In this document: positions 44,869 through 54,015 of the stretch, piece by piece
Position numbering within the stretch: position 1 is the first letter of the stretch
How the letters are laid out: each line of letters starts with the position of its first letter
From: Vibrio tubiashii
Lineage (GTDB): Bacteria > Pseudomonadota > Gammaproteobacteria > Enterobacterales > Vibrionaceae
Assembly (NCBI RefSeq): GCF_028551255.1
Contig: NZ_CP117029.1
Span: 806,001 to 870,000 of the forward strand
Direction: 5' to 3'
DNA length: 64,000 bases
Program-made: the position numbers and the translations under genes
The notes under the pieces: model-generated
What the model was told of the DNA's origin: nothing
The model's input: the letters and a program-made list of their open reading frames with translations, nothing else
The model's database searches: none

Positions 44869-44884
44869 GGTGATTATGATCACA
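44869..44884 (+). promoter_or_regulatory. Candidate CRP site upstream of nagE
   Basis: GGTGA-TTATGA-TCACA differs from TGTGA-N6-TCACA in one base. It is about 120 bases before nagE, suitable for cAMP-CRP activation of this PTS gene. Confidence 0.72.
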
Positions 44885-44896
44885 AATGATGAGGTT

Positions 44897-44918
44897 TTAA
44901 TTTGCGGAGCAAAATTAA
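44897..44918. promoter_or_regulatory. Candidate NagC operator upstream of nagE
   Basis: TTAATTTGC-GGA-GCAAAATTAA is a near-perfect inverted repeat with the AT flanks and GC centre expected for NagC-like sites. Confidence 0.55.
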
Positions 44919-45001
44919 TGTCATAAACTGAGCAGGACTAAATTGAGCGGCTAAAAAAAGTGGCTCAGCCAAAATACAAAATCCTATAGGGGGAACTTAA
45001 G

Positions 45002-46576
45002 GTGAATATTCTTGGATATGCGCAAAAGTTAGGTAAAGCTCTTATGCTTCCTATCGCAACGCTTCCAGTTGCGGCGCTCTTACTACGTTTGGGTCAAGGT
45101 GACCTATTAGACATTCCATTTATGGCGCAAGCTGGTGGCGCTATCTTTGGTCAACTTCCACTACTATTCGGTCTAGGTATCGCGATTGGTCTTTCTAAAG
45201 ACGGTCAAGGTGCTGCAGGTCTAGCGGGTGCGGTTGCTTACTTCGTACTTACAGCGACAGCAACAACAATCAATGCTGACGTTAACATGTCATTCTTCGG
45301 TGGTATCATCGCTGGTATTATCGCTGGTCACTCTTACAACGCTTTCCATGCTACACGTCTTCCTGAGTGGTTGGCATTCTTCTCTGGCAAACGTCTAGTA
45401 CCAATCATGGCTGGTCTATTCGCGCTAGTTGCAGGTGCAATTTCTGGTGTTGTATGGCCAACGATCCAAGGCGGTCTTGACGCACTAGCACACGCAGTTT
45501 CTACTTCTGGTGCTATTGGTCAGTTCGTATACGGTACTCTTAACCGTGCACTTATCCCTGTAGGTCTTCACCACGTTCTTAACTCTTACTTCTGGTTCGG
45601 TATGGGTACGTGTCAAGAAGTTCTAGTTACTGGCGCTCAAGCTGCTGGTCAAGCACTTCCTGCTCTACAGCAACTTTGTGTAGACCCAGCTCTAGCTAAG
45701 ACTCTTGTTGCTGGTCAATCTCACACGTTTGAGTTTGCTAACTCTGTAACTCCAGAAATCACTGCAACTGTTAAAGAAGTAACTGAAACAGTTAAATCTG
45801 GTGACCTACACCGTTACTTCGGCGGCGATAAGTCTGCTGGTGTATTCATGAACGGTTTCTTCCCAGTAATGATGTTCGGTCTACCTGGTGCAGCTCTAGC
45901 TATGTACCTAGCAGCTCCTGCTGAAAAACGTAGCCAAGTTGGTGGTGCACTATTCTCAGTAGGTTTCTGTTCTTTCCTAACAGGTATCACAGAGCCTCTA
46001 GAGTTCATGTTCGTATTCCTTGCACCTGCGCTATACGCAATGCACGCAGTATTTACAGGTCTATCTCTAGTTGTTGCTAACATGTTTGGTACTCTGCACG
46101 GCTTCGGCTTCTCTGCAGGTCTAATCGACTTCATCCTAAACTGGGGTCTAGCAACTAAGCCGGTAACTCTACTACTAATCGGTCTAGGTTTCGGTGCTCT
46201 ATACTTCTTCACATTCAGCTTCGCAATCCGCGCATTCAACCTGAAATCGCCAGGTCGTGAAGACGATGAAGAAGAAACTGCAGGCGCTCCTGCTGGTGAA
46301 GCGAAAAACGGCGACCTAGCGCGTCAATACCTAAAAGCTCTAGGTGGTCACGACAACCTAACGTCAATCGATGCTTGTATCACTCGTCTACGTCTTACTC
46401 TAAAAGACCGCTCAGTAGCTGACGAAGTTGTACTTAAGAAGCTTGGTGCGAAAGGTGTTGTTAAGCTAGGTGAGAACAACCTTCAAGTTATCCTTGGTCC
46501 TCTAGCTGAAATCGTTGCTGGCGAAATGAAAGCAATCGGTGCTAACGAAGACCTATCTGATGTAAAACTTCCTTAA
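45002..46576 (+). CDS. nagE: PTS N-acetylglucosamine-specific EIICB component NagE
   Basis: A 524-residue PTS permease. The EIIC domain (1 to about 400) has AQKLGKALMLPIATLPVAALL, RALIPVGLHHVLNSYFWFG and GITEPLEFMFVFLAPALY. The EIIB domain (about 435-510) carries the phosphocysteine in IDACITRLRLTLKD. There is no EIIA domain, so phosphate must come from a separate EIIA (Crr), unlike the EIICBA NagE of E. coli. The start is GTG after AGGGGGA. Very strong codon bias suggests high expression. Confidence 0.95.
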   Translation: MNILGYAQKLGKALMLPIATLPVAALLLRLGQGDLLDIPFMAQAGGAIFGQLPLLFGLGIAIGLSKDGQGAAGLAGAVAYFVLTATATTINADVNMSFFGGIIAGIIAGHSYNAFHATRLPEWLAFFSGKRLVPIMAGLFALVAGAISGVVWPTIQGGLDALAHAVSTSGAIGQFVYGTLNRALIPVGLHHVLNSYFWFGMGTCQEVLVTGAQAAGQALPALQQLCVDPALAKTLVAGQSHTFEFANSVTPEITATVKEVTETVKSGDLHRYFGGDKSAGVFMNGFFPVMMFGLPGAALAMYLAAPAEKRSQVGGALFSVGFCSFLTGITEPLEFMFVFLAPALYAMHAVFTGLSLVVANMFGTLHGFGFSAGLIDFILNWGLATKPVTLLLIGLGFGALYFFTFSFAIRAFNLKSPGREDDEEETAGAPAGEAKNGDLARQYLKALGGHDNLTSIDACITRLRLTLKDRSVADEVVLKKLGAKGVVKLGENNLQVILGPLAEIVAGEMKAIGANEDLSDVKLP

Positions 46577-46604
46577 TTACGACACGTAAACTAAGAAAGT
46601 GATG

Positions 46605-46628
46605 AAAGCCTCCTTCGGGAGGCTTTCT
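46605..46628 (+). terminator. Terminator after nagE
   Basis: GAAAGCCTCC TTCG GGAGGCTTTC, a stem capped by a TTCG tetraloop; T-tract short. Confidence 0.88.
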
Positions 46629-46822
46629 TGCGTTTTGAGGGTTTCGAAACTGATCCCTGCTAGCTTATTAACCATACAGAGAAAAAAAAGACGTTTTGCT
46701 TCGAGATATTGTTGTGTAATCCACCATAATTGTGGATCATTAGACGCTATGTACTTGACGGTCATTTAAATCGTCTAAGTAAGAATTATCTGAACAATAC
46801 TAAAACAATTGAGGTGCTATAG

Positions 46823-48493
46823 ATGAGTGAAGCTGAGGCTCGTCCATCGAATTTCATTCGCCAAATCATTGATAAAGATTTAGCGGATGGTAAACACACT
46901 AGCGTGCATACTCGTTTCCCGCCAGAGCCAAACGGCTATCTGCATATCGGTCACGCTAAGTCAATTTGCTTAAACTTTGGTATTGCTCAGGACTACCAGG
47001 GAAAGTGTAACCTACGTTTTGATGACACTAACCCAGAAAAAGAAGACGTTGAATACGTTGAGTCAATTAAGAATGATGTGAGCTGGTTAGGCTTCGAGTG
47101 GGATGGGGACGTATGTTACTCATCAAACTACTTCGATAAGCTATACGGCTACGCAGTGGAATTAATTAACAAAGGCTTAGCGTACGTTGAAGAGCTAAGT
47201 CCTGAGCAGATCCGTGAGTATCGTGGCACACTTACCCAGCCTGGTAAGCCAAGCCCGTACCGTGATCGTACACCTGAAGAAAACTTAGCGCTGTTTGAGA
47301 AAATGCGTGACGGTGGATTCGAAGAAGGTAAAGCGTGTCTACGTGCAAAGATTGATCTGGCATCTTCTTTCATTGTGCTGCGCGATCCTGTTCTTTACCG
47401 TGTGCGCTTTGCTGAGCACCACCAAACGGGTGACAAGTGGTGCATCTACCCAATGTACGACTTTACTCACTGTATTTCGGATGCGCTAGAAGGCATTACC
47501 CACTCACTGTGTACGCTTGAGTTCCAAGATAACCGTCGTCTATATGACTGGGTACTAGAGAACATCACTATTGATTGCCAACCTCACCAGTATGAGTTTA
47601 GTCGCCTAAACCTAGAGTACACGGTGATGTCTAAGCGTAAGCTAAACCAACTTGTCACTGAGAACCTAGTGAACGGTTGGGACGATCCTCGTATGCCGAC
47701 TATTTCTGGTCTACGTCGTCGCGGCTTTACGCCTGCTTCTATTCGTGAGTTCTGTAAACGTATTGGTGTTACCAAGCAAGACAACATGATTGAGATGAGT
47801 TCTCTTGAGTCTTGTATTCGTGATGACTTGAACGAAAACGCACCTCGCGCAATGGCTGTGCTTGATCCGGTTAAGATCGTTATCGAGAACTTCGAAGAAG
47901 GCAAAGTAGAGTCTTTGACGGTAGCAAATCATCCAAACAAACCTGAGATGGGCGAGCGCGAAGTACCGTTCACTCGCGAAGTTTGGATTGAGCGTGAAGA
48001 CTTCCGTGAAGAAGCGAACAAGAAGTACAAGCGTCTGGTTCTGGGTAAAGAAGTGCGCCTACGTGGTGCTTACGTGATCAAAGCTGAGCGTATCGAAAAA
48101 GATGCAGAGGGTAACATTACCACTATCTTCTGTAGCTACGATGCAGACACGCTAGGTAAGAACCCAGCTGATGGCCGTAAAGTGAAAGGTGTTATTCACT
48201 GGGTATCTGCTGATAAAGGCTTGCCAGCTGAGATTCGTCTATACGATCGCTTGTTCACTGTGCCGAACCCAGCAGCAGCGGATAACTTTGCTGAGACAAT
48301 CAACCCTGAGTCACTGGTTAAGCTGAATGGTTTTGTTGAGCCAAGCCTAGCTCAAGCGCAAGCTGAGAAGGGTTTCCAGTTTGAGCGTATGGGCTACTTC
48401 TGTACGGATATTAAAGATTCTAAGCCAGAGGCTTTAGTGTTTAACCGAACTGTAGGTCTTCGCGATACTTGGGCGAAAATCGAAGCTAAGTAA
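46823..48493 (+). CDS. glnS: Glutaminyl-tRNA synthetase
   Basis: A 556-residue class I synthetase. HIGH motif region is [19 protein letters not shown] (about residues 33-51), with [15 protein letters not shown] following; the KMSKS counterpart is TVMSKRKLN (about 268-276). The C-terminal anticodon-binding beta barrels ([18 protein letters not shown]) end with [11 protein letters not shown]. It charges tRNA-Gln. Length and motifs are as in E. coli (554). Confidence 0.98.
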   Translation: MSEAEARPSNFIRQIIDKDLADGKHTSVHTRFPPEPNGYLHIGHAKSICLNFGIAQDYQGKCNLRFDDTNPEKEDVEYVESIKNDVSWLGFEWDGDVCYSSNYFDKLYGYAVELINKGLAYVEELSPEQIREYRGTLTQPGKPSPYRDRTPEENLALFEKMRDGGFEEGKACLRAKIDLASSFIVLRDPVLYRVRFAEHHQTGDKWCIYPMYDFTHCISDALEGITHSLCTLEFQDNRRLYDWVLENITIDCQPHQYEFSRLNLEYTVMSKRKLNQLVTENLVNGWDDPRMPTISGLRRRGFTPASIREFCKRIGVTKQDNMIEMSSLESCIRDDLNENAPRAMAVLDPVKIVIENFEEGKVESLTVANHPNKPEMGEREVPFTREVWIEREDFREEANKKYKRLVLGKEVRLRGAYVIKAERIEKDAEGNITTIFCSYDADTLGKNPADGRKVKGVIHWVSADKGLPAEIRLYDRLFTVPNPAAADNFAETINPESLVKLNGFVEPSLAQAQAEKGFQFERMGYFCTDIKDSKPEALVFNRTVGLRDTWAKIEAK

Positions 48494-48513
48494 TCGTCTT
48501 GCACTCTAGTTTG

Positions 48514-48541
48514 AAAGCCAGTCCTCGTGACTGGTTTTTTT
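48514..48541 (+). terminator. Terminator after glnS
   Basis: CCAGTC CTC GTGACTGG-type stem followed by seven T. Confidence 0.88.
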
Positions 48542-48572
48542 ATAGATGGCGATTGGGATTAAATAGCAGGCA

Positions 48573-48603
48573 ATAAAAAACGCCAGCTTTTGGCTGACGT
48601 TTT
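48573..48603 (-). terminator. Terminator after fur
   Basis: AACGCCAGC TTTT GGCTGACGTT; minus strand continues TTTTTTATTG. Confidence 0.88.
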
Positions 48604-48625
48604 AAAGTTGGCTGTTAAGACGAAA

Positions 48626-49075
48626 TTATTTCTTCGACTTATGCGCGTCTGGGTTGTCTTTGCAGCTACCGTCAGCACATTTACCGTAAAGGTAAAGGCT
48701 GTGGTTAGTCAAAATAACATTGTACTGGGCCGCGATTTCTTTCTGACGTTCTTCAATGATGTCATCAGAAAACTCAATCACTTCACCACAATCTAGACAC
48801 ACTAGATGGTCATGGTGGTGCTGAGTTGACAGTTCAAATACAGATTTGCCGCCTTCAAAGTGGTGGCGAGTTACGATACCTGCATCATCAAATTGGTTTA
48901 ATACGCGGTATACAGTCGCTAGACCAATCTCTTCACCTAGATCAATCAGCTTTTTGTACAGTTCTTCAGCACTGATATGTTGGCATTCAGGTTGCTGTAA
49001 TACTTCTAAAATCTTTAGTCTTGGAAGGGTAACTTTAAGACCAGCATCCTTAAGCGCTTGGTTATTGTCTGACAT
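48626..49075 (-). CDS. fur: Ferric uptake regulator Fur
   Basis: A 149-residue iron-responsive repressor. The DNA-binding half has DAGLKVTLPRLKILEVLQ and EIGLATVYRVLNQFDDAGIV. The metal sites are HHFEGGKSVFELSTQHHHDHL and CLDCGEVIEF, with the C-terminal CADGSC. The long frame starts at 49129, but MSDNNQALKDAG at 49075 is the family start. It sits near fldA, as in other vibrios and enterics. No clear Fur box was found in its own promoter. Confidence 0.98.
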   Translation of the reverse strand: MSDNNQALKDAGLKVTLPRLKILEVLQQPECQHISAEELYKKLIDLGEEIGLATVYRVLNQFDDAGIVTRHHFEGGKSVFELSTQHHHDHLVCLDCGEVIEFSDDIIEERQKEIAAQYNVILTNHSLYLYGKCADGSCKDNPDAHKSKK

Positions 49076-49278
49076 ATACTTTCCTGTTGATGATCTGCAG
49101 TTATTAACAGAATTCAATATTCCTATCATTATAGGGTAGTACTGATAAACAATAAACCACGAACTTCAAAGGGTTACTAGTATTTTTTTATAAACAAGTG
49201 AGAAGTCACTGATAAAACATGTCAGACCAGTTACAATTGGTTAACAAGTGAGGAAGAATAATCAGTTAAGGACAAGGA

Positions 49279-49782
49279 ATGAATAAGTCATTGGCTAAAA
49301 TTTATAAGCCTGGAGTGGTTAAATTTGCGCTCAACTCTTGGCCACCTTTTTGGGGGGCGGGGATCAAGATACTCTCAATCAGTGACGACTTTCGTGAAGT
49401 CAAAATGAAACTTAAGCTACGTTGGTGGAACAAAAATGCCAATCGTACCCAATATGGCGGCAGCATTTTCTCTTTAACCGATCCTGTCTACTCTTTGATG
49501 TTAATGGGGATCTTAGGCGAGCGTTACTACGTCTGGGATAAGGAAGCGAGTATCAACTTCATCAAGCCGGGGCAAAGTGATCTGTTTGCTGAGTTTTGTG
49601 TCACTCAAGATCAGCTTGAAGATATTTTAAAGCAGACGGCTGACGGCGATAAATGTTTCCCAGAGTTCATTATTTATGTCAAAGACAAACAAGGCAATGT
49701 GGTGTCTGAGGTGCAGCGTAAACTCTATGTGCGTAAAAAACCGCAATTTAGAGAAGAGGATGCAGAGGAACAAACGGCATAA
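49279..49782 (+). CDS. DUF4442 hotdog-fold protein
   Basis: A 167-residue protein: NSWPPFWGAGIKILSISDDF, MKLKLRWWNKNANRTQYGG, SIFSLTDPVYSLMLMGILG. This fits the DUF4442 family of hotdog-fold proteins related to acyl-CoA thioesterases. The substrate is unknown; the conserved YGGSIFSLTDP block is the probable active region. It is divergent from fur and convergent with fldA. Confidence 0.82.
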   Translation: MNKSLAKIYKPGVVKFALNSWPPFWGAGIKILSISDDFREVKMKLKLRWWNKNANRTQYGGSIFSLTDPVYSLMLMGILGERYYVWDKEASINFIKPGQSDLFAEFCVTQDQLEDILKQTADGDKCFPEFIIYVKDKQGNVVSEVQRKLYVRKKPQFREEDAEEQTA

Positions 49783-49783
49783 A

Positions 49784-49809
49784 AAAACCTCCTTTACGGA
49801 GGTTTCTTA
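49784..49809. terminator. Bidirectional terminator between DUF4442 gene and fldA
   Basis: AAAACCTCC TTTAC GGAGGTTT with A-run and T-run flanks. Confidence 0.88.
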
Positions 49810-49823
49810 ATTCGGCGAGGAGA

Positions 49824-50357
49824 TTAGTCTTCTAGCTCTGCTAGGCACATCTCTTCGTGAATCTGCTTACACCAGCTGTTCACGCGCTCTTCAGTTAGCT
49901 CTGGCTGGCGGTCTTCATCGATACATAGACCAACGAATTGGCTGTCATCGCCTTCAACTAGGCCTTTAGATGCTTCGAACTCATAGCCTTCAGTTGAAGT
50001 GTAGCCAAGGATAGTACCACCTTTAGCTTCAACGATATCACGTACTGTACCCATAGCGTCACAGAAGTACTCTGCGTAGTCTTCTTGGTCACCACAGCCA
50101 AAGATTGCGACTAGCTTAGTCGAAAAATCGATTTGCTCTAGCTCTGGGAAGAAATCATCCCAGTCACATTGTGCTTCGCCGTAGTACCAAGTTGGGATAC
50201 CAAGAAGCAGAAGATCGAAGTTATCAATATCTTCTTTGCTGCTTTTAGCGATATCTTGAACGTGAACCAGTTGTTTACCTAGTTGCTTTTGAATCATCTT
50301 TGCAACAGCTTCAGTGTTACCTGTGTCGCTACCAAAGAAGATGCCTACACTTGCCAT
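49824..50357 (-). CDS. fldA: Flavodoxin FldA
   Basis: A 177-residue long-chain flavodoxin. The FMN phosphate loop is GIFFGSDTGNTEAVAKMI; LLLGIPTWYYGEAQCDWDDF holds the aromatic FMN-stacking loop (W57-like), and FGCGDQEDYAEYFCDAMG the second. It carries electrons at low potential, for example to IspG/IspH, biotin synthase and pyruvate-formate lyase activase. It is oriented like DUF2788 upstream. Confidence 0.97.
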   Translation of the reverse strand: MASVGIFFGSDTGNTEAVAKMIQKQLGKQLVHVQDIAKSSKEDIDNFDLLLLGIPTWYYGEAQCDWDDFFPELEQIDFSTKLVAIFGCGDQEDYAEYFCDAMGTVRDIVEAKGGTILGYTSTEGYEFEASKGLVEGDDSQFVGLCIDEDRQPELTEERVNSWCKQIHEEMCLAELED

Positions 50358-50401
50358 AGATTCGTTACCTTTACTAATTTCTGTTGTGGGCTCGGTTGAT
50401 A

Positions 50402-50623
50402 TCAGCCGATACCACCACCTTCCCAGCTAAGCTGAATAATGCCTTTGGCGATAAACCCAGCACAGCCAAGGAATAGGACTAACCATACAATGCGACGACC
50501 GAAAGGGGGAACATTACCCGCTTTTAAGACATCTTTTATCGCCATACCGATAAAGAAAAAGATAGACGCGAAAAGCAGATCGAGACCAATTGACTCGAGC
50601 ATGTTCATGTAGTCGTAGAGCAT
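50402..50623 (-). CDS. DUF2788 membrane protein
   Basis: A 73-residue protein with two hydrophobic helices (LDLLFASIFFFIGMAI and IVWLVLFLGCAGFIAKGI) linked by VLKAGNVPPFGRR. This is the pattern I recall for DUF2788. The function is unknown. The position between ybfF and fldA is conserved in vibrios. Confidence 0.87.
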   Translation of the reverse strand: MLYDYMNMLESIGLDLLFASIFFFIGMAIKDVLKAGNVPPFGRRIVWLVLFLGCAGFIAKGIIQLSWEGGGIG

Positions 50624-50716
50624 GGAATCCCTTTATGCCAAATTACTTGCGCCGCACTATACCACTGTTACTGAATAAAGTTAACGGGCATAGTACAACT
50701 GATCTCTCATTCTGTT

Positions 50717-51481
50717 TTACGCAATGAACTTGCGAATAGCACGTATCACTTCAGCCGGCTTTTCGGCATGTAACCAATGTCCGGTATTAGCGATAACATG
50801 GGCTTTAGCATTGCTAAACTGCTGTTTCACTTGCCCTTGGTGCTCTGCGGTTAAGTAATCTGAATCACCACCTTTGATAAATAGGGTAGGCGTAGAAATT
50901 GTTTCAATAGTTTGCCAACCAAGAATCTCCCAGTAGTTATCCCACAAGCTTTCGACATTAAAGCGCCATGCCAAATGTTCACCTGTGTTATACAAAGACT
51001 TACCAAGAAACTGGCGCACACCTTCTAACTCGATATGCTCGGCTAAAATACTAAGCGCTTGCTTACGCTGGGTAGGCTTTTGCTCGATCACGGCTTTGAG
51101 TCCGTTAAACACATTATCATGACGACTTTGTGTGTATTGGACCGGTGCCATATCTAAAACAAGCAGCTTATGAATCTGATCTTGCGCGATTTCCGCTAAC
51201 TTCATTGCTACCTTGCCACCCATAGAGTGGCCGACTACGGTGTAGTTGGTGAGATTGAGATGTTGCAATAGAGCATAGACATCTTGTGCCATCAACGGGT
51301 AGCTATGTTCACCACTTTGAAATGAGAGGCCATGGTTGCGCAGGTCAATACTTAGCACTTGATGATCTTCTTTTAGATCGCGAGCAAGCAAACCTAAGTT
51401 ATCCAAATTACCAAACAACCCATGGATCAATACAATGGTGTGACCCTCACCTTCGAGTTTGTAGTTGAGCAGATGTGACAT
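50717..51481 (-). CDS. ybfF: Alpha/beta hydrolase, YbfF-type esterase
   Basis: A 254-residue alpha/beta hydrolase. It has the oxyanion region VLIHGLFGNLDNLGLLARDL, nucleophile serine in VVGHSMGGKVAMKLAE and catalytic histidine in VIANTGHWLHAEKP. Related to E. coli YbfF, an esterase with acyl-CoA and carboxyl ester activity in vitro. It is divergent from seqA, as in E. coli. Confidence 0.92.
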   Translation of the reverse strand: MSHLLNYKLEGEGHTIVLIHGLFGNLDNLGLLARDLKEDHQVLSIDLRNHGLSFQSGEHSYPLMAQDVYALLQHLNLTNYTVVGHSMGGKVAMKLAEIAQDQIHKLLVLDMAPVQYTQSRHDNVFNGLKAVIEQKPTQRKQALSILAEHIELEGVRQFLGKSLYNTGEHLAWRFNVESLWDNYWEILGWQTIETISTPTLFIKGGDSDYLTAEHQGQVKQQFSNAKAHVIANTGHWLHAEKPAEVIRAIRKFIA

Positions 51482-51573
51482 TTTATTCTATTCGTGACAG
51501 GTAAACCGTAGAGTCTCTTTAAAGATCTCGCTATAATCCCCCAGAGTTTAAACATAGAGATTGTGAAAAGCGA

Positions 51574-52113
51574 ATGAAAACAATTGAGGTTGATGAGGAT
51601 CTATACCGTTACATCGCAAGTCAAACCCAGCATATTGGTGAGAGTGCTTCGGACATTTTGCGTCGTCTTTTGATGACTGAAGGTCAAGCACCTGTTGCCA
51701 AACCGCAGGTTGTGGCGCAACCAAAGGGTGTAGTGGTTAGCAAAGATGCAATAAAAGAAGAAACAGTAGATAGCGTTAAAGAGATGCGATCATTGCTTAT
51801 CTCTGACGAGTTTGCTGGTCTTAAGAAAGCGATTGACCGCTTTATGCTGGTTCTAGCAACGCTGCATCGCATTAACCCGAATGACTTTTCAGAAGCGACT
51901 CAGGTTAAAGGCCGTAAGCGTGTTTACTTCGCTGATAATGAGCAAACACTGCTGGCTAACGGTAACACGACTAAACCGAAATCAATCCCTGGTTCACCAT
52001 TTTGGGTCATTACCAACAATAACACTAGCCGCAAGAGGCAGATGGTTGACCAACTGATGGCGAGGATGAACTTCCCATCAGACCTGATTGAGAAAGTGAC
52101 AAACTCAATCTAA
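51574..52113 (+). CDS. seqA: Replication initiation negative regulator SeqA
   Basis: A 179-residue protein. The N-terminal oligomerization helix pair is MKTIEVDEDLYRYIASQTQ, then ESASDILRRLL. The C-terminal GATC-binding domain has VKGRKRVYFADNEQTLL and SIPGSPFWVITNNNTSRKRQ. SeqA sequesters hemimethylated origin DNA. In Dam-containing vibrios it acts on chromosome I and II origins. The pair seqA-pgm is conserved. Confidence 0.97.
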   Translation: MKTIEVDEDLYRYIASQTQHIGESASDILRRLLMTEGQAPVAKPQVVAQPKGVVVSKDAIKEETVDSVKEMRSLLISDEFAGLKKAIDRFMLVLATLHRINPNDFSEATQVKGRKRVYFADNEQTLLANGNTTKPKSIPGSPFWVITNNNTSRKRQMVDQLMARMNFPSDLIEKVTNSI

Positions 52114-52128
52114 AGAATTCTGATTGAA

Positions 52129-52172
52129 ACCTCATAATGCACAACTCAGTTAACGTATTATGAGGTTTTTTT
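52129..52172 (+). terminator. Terminator after seqA
   Basis: AACCTCATAATGC pairs with GTATTATGAGGTT (mismatch near the loop) and is followed by seven T. Confidence 0.88.
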
Positions 52173-52203
52173 ATTTCTACATATTTTTAAGAAAGGATGT
52201 CAA

Positions 52204-53850
52204 ATGGCTATGCACCCACGAGCGGGACAAAAAGCTCAACAGCAAGACCTGCATAATATTCCAGCCCTAGTTGCAAATTATTTTCTTCTTCAACCTGACT
52301 CTTCGAACCCTGACCACAAAGTTGAATTTGGTACATCTGGTCACCGTGGTAGCGCAGATAAGTCTACATTCAACGAACACCATATTTTGGCGATTGCTCA
52401 AGCGGTAGCGGAAGTTCGCGCAGAAAAAGGCACAAAAGGCCCACTGTTTGTTGGTAAAGATACGCACGCGCTATCTGAGCCGGCATTTTCAACAGTTGTC
52501 GAAGTGCTTGTCGCTAACGGTGTGCAAGTGATTGTTCAACAAGATAACGGTTACACGCCAACGCCGGGTGTTTCTCATGCTATTTTGACTCACAACCTGA
52601 AACATCAAGACAAAGCAGACGGCATTGTGATTACACCGTCTCATAACCCACCGCAAGATGGTGGTATTAAGTACAACCCAACTCATGGTGGTCCTGCGGA
52701 AGGTGAATTGACACAAGCGATTCAAGACCGTGCAAATGTACTTATCGCTGAAGGTTTGCAAGGCGTTAAACGTATGCCGTTAGGTGAAGCTAAAGCTTCA
52801 GAACTGTTCATCGAGCAAGATCTTGTAAAGCCATACATTGATGACTTAGTTAATGTTATCGATATGGAAGCTATTCAAAAAGCAAACCTAAAAATTGGAG
52901 TCGATCCACTTGGCGGCAGCGGTATCGACTACTGGCGTCAAATCGGCTCTGCTTACAATCTAGATCTGACTTTGGTTAGCGAAGCGATTGATCCATCATT
53001 CCAGTTTATGTCGTTAGATAAAGATGGCGTGGTTCGTATGGACTGTTCATCGCCTTACGCAATGGCGGGTCTGTTAGCGCTAAAAGATGAATATGATTTG
53101 GCGTTTGGTAATGACCCAGACTACGACCGCCATGGTATTGTTACACCAAAAGGTCTGATGAACCCAAATCACTTCTTAGCGGTATGTATCGACTACCTAT
53201 ACCGCCATCGCGAAGGATGGGGTAAAGACGTCGCTGTTGGTAAAACACTAGTATCAAGCGCACTAATTGACCGTGTAGTTGCTGATCTTGGTCGCGAACT
53301 GTGTGAAGTCCCTGTTGGCTTTAAGTGGTTTGTTGATGGCCTGTATGAAGGTAAATTTGGTTTTGGTGGCGAAGAGTCAGCAGGGGCATCTTTCCTACGT
53401 AAAGATGGTACGCCTTGGTCTACCGATAAAGATGGCATCATTCTATGTCTTCTAGCTGCTGAGATTACAGCGGTAACAGGCAAGAACCCTCAAGAGTACT
53501 ATGAAGAGCTAGCGGCGAAACATGGCGCATCGGAATACAACCGTATTCAAGCTGTGGCTAATGGTCCGCAAAAAGATGTGCTTAAGAAACTGTCTGCTGA
53601 GATGGTAACGGCAGAAACGCTAGCAGGTGAAGCGATCACTGCACGTTTGACACATGCTCCGGGTAATGGCGCGGCAATCGGCGGTCTGAAAGTGACGACG
53701 GAAAATGGTTGGTTTGCGGCTCGCCCATCTGGCACAGAAGACATCTACAAGATCTACTGTGAGAGCTTTAAAGGCGAAGAGCATTTGAAGCAGATCGAAG
53801 CAGAAGCGCAAGAGATCGTGAATCAGGTATTTGCTGACGCAGGTCTTTAA
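52204..53850 (+). CDS. pgm: Phosphoglucomutase (alpha-D-glucose phosphate-specific)
   Basis: A 548-residue phosphohexomutase. It has [13 protein letters not shown] at the N-terminus, the active phosphoserine in [19 protein letters not shown], the metal loop [12 protein letters not shown], the sugar loop [16 protein letters not shown] and the phosphate-binding [12 protein letters not shown]. It interconverts glucose-1-P and glucose-6-P, feeding glycogen and envelope polysaccharides. Length equals E. coli Pgm (546). Confidence 0.97.
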   Translation: MAMHPRAGQKAQQQDLHNIPALVANYFLLQPDSSNPDHKVEFGTSGHRGSADKSTFNEHHILAIAQAVAEVRAEKGTKGPLFVGKDTHALSEPAFSTVVEVLVANGVQVIVQQDNGYTPTPGVSHAILTHNLKHQDKADGIVITPSHNPPQDGGIKYNPTHGGPAEGELTQAIQDRANVLIAEGLQGVKRMPLGEAKASELFIEQDLVKPYIDDLVNVIDMEAIQKANLKIGVDPLGGSGIDYWRQIGSAYNLDLTLVSEAIDPSFQFMSLDKDGVVRMDCSSPYAMAGLLALKDEYDLAFGNDPDYDRHGIVTPKGLMNPNHFLAVCIDYLYRHREGWGKDVAVGKTLVSSALIDRVVADLGRELCEVPVGFKWFVDGLYEGKFGFGGEESAGASFLRKDGTPWSTDKDGIILCLLAAEITAVTGKNPQEYYEELAAKHGASEYNRIQAVANGPQKDVLKKLSAEMVTAETLAGEAITARLTHAPGNGAAIGGLKVTTENGWFAARPSGTEDIYKIYCESFKGEEHLKQIEAEAQEIVNQVFADAGL

Positions 53851-53873
53851 TTCCGACCATTAAGTGTTGTATC

Positions 53874-53903
53874 AAGGGCTGACTATTTGTCAGCCTTTTT
53901 TTT
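53874..53903 (+). terminator. Terminator after pgm
   Basis: AAGGGCTGAC TATTT GTCAGCCTT followed by a T8 run. Confidence 0.93.
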
Positions 53904-53917
53904 GTAGCTGAGAACTG

Positions 53918-54003
53918 GAACGGGCTGCGCCCTTCGGGAACGGACTTCGTCCTATGGATAACTGGATAACTGGATAACTGGATAACTGGATAACTGGATA
54001 ACT
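53918..54003. repeat. Family H hairpins followed by octamer array (6 x GGATAACT)
   Basis: GGAACGGGCTGCGCCCTTC and GAACGGACTTCGTCCTAT precede six perfect 8-bp units at 53956-54003. The array begins directly after GGACTTCGTCCTAT, the same junction as at 32966/32967 read on the other strand. Confidence 0.92.
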
Positions 54004-54015
54004 GAAATTGCTCCC

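Larger units (their letters stand above)
44519..45001. promoter_or_regulatory. Divergent nagA/nagE control region
   Basis: A 483-base gene-free region between nagA and nagE. Apart from the CRP and NagC-like sites listed separately it holds a second AT-rich semi-palindrome around 44605-44640 (TTATTTGTGAGC and GATCGCAAAATATC) that may be a distal NagC site for DNA looping, as known in E. coli nagE-nagB. No gene is supported. Confidence 0.6.

Noticed and set aside
48620..49075. Frame starting at 49129 as the true fur start
   Set aside because: The extra 18 residues are not part of Fur proteins; MSDNNQALKDAG at 49075 is the family start.
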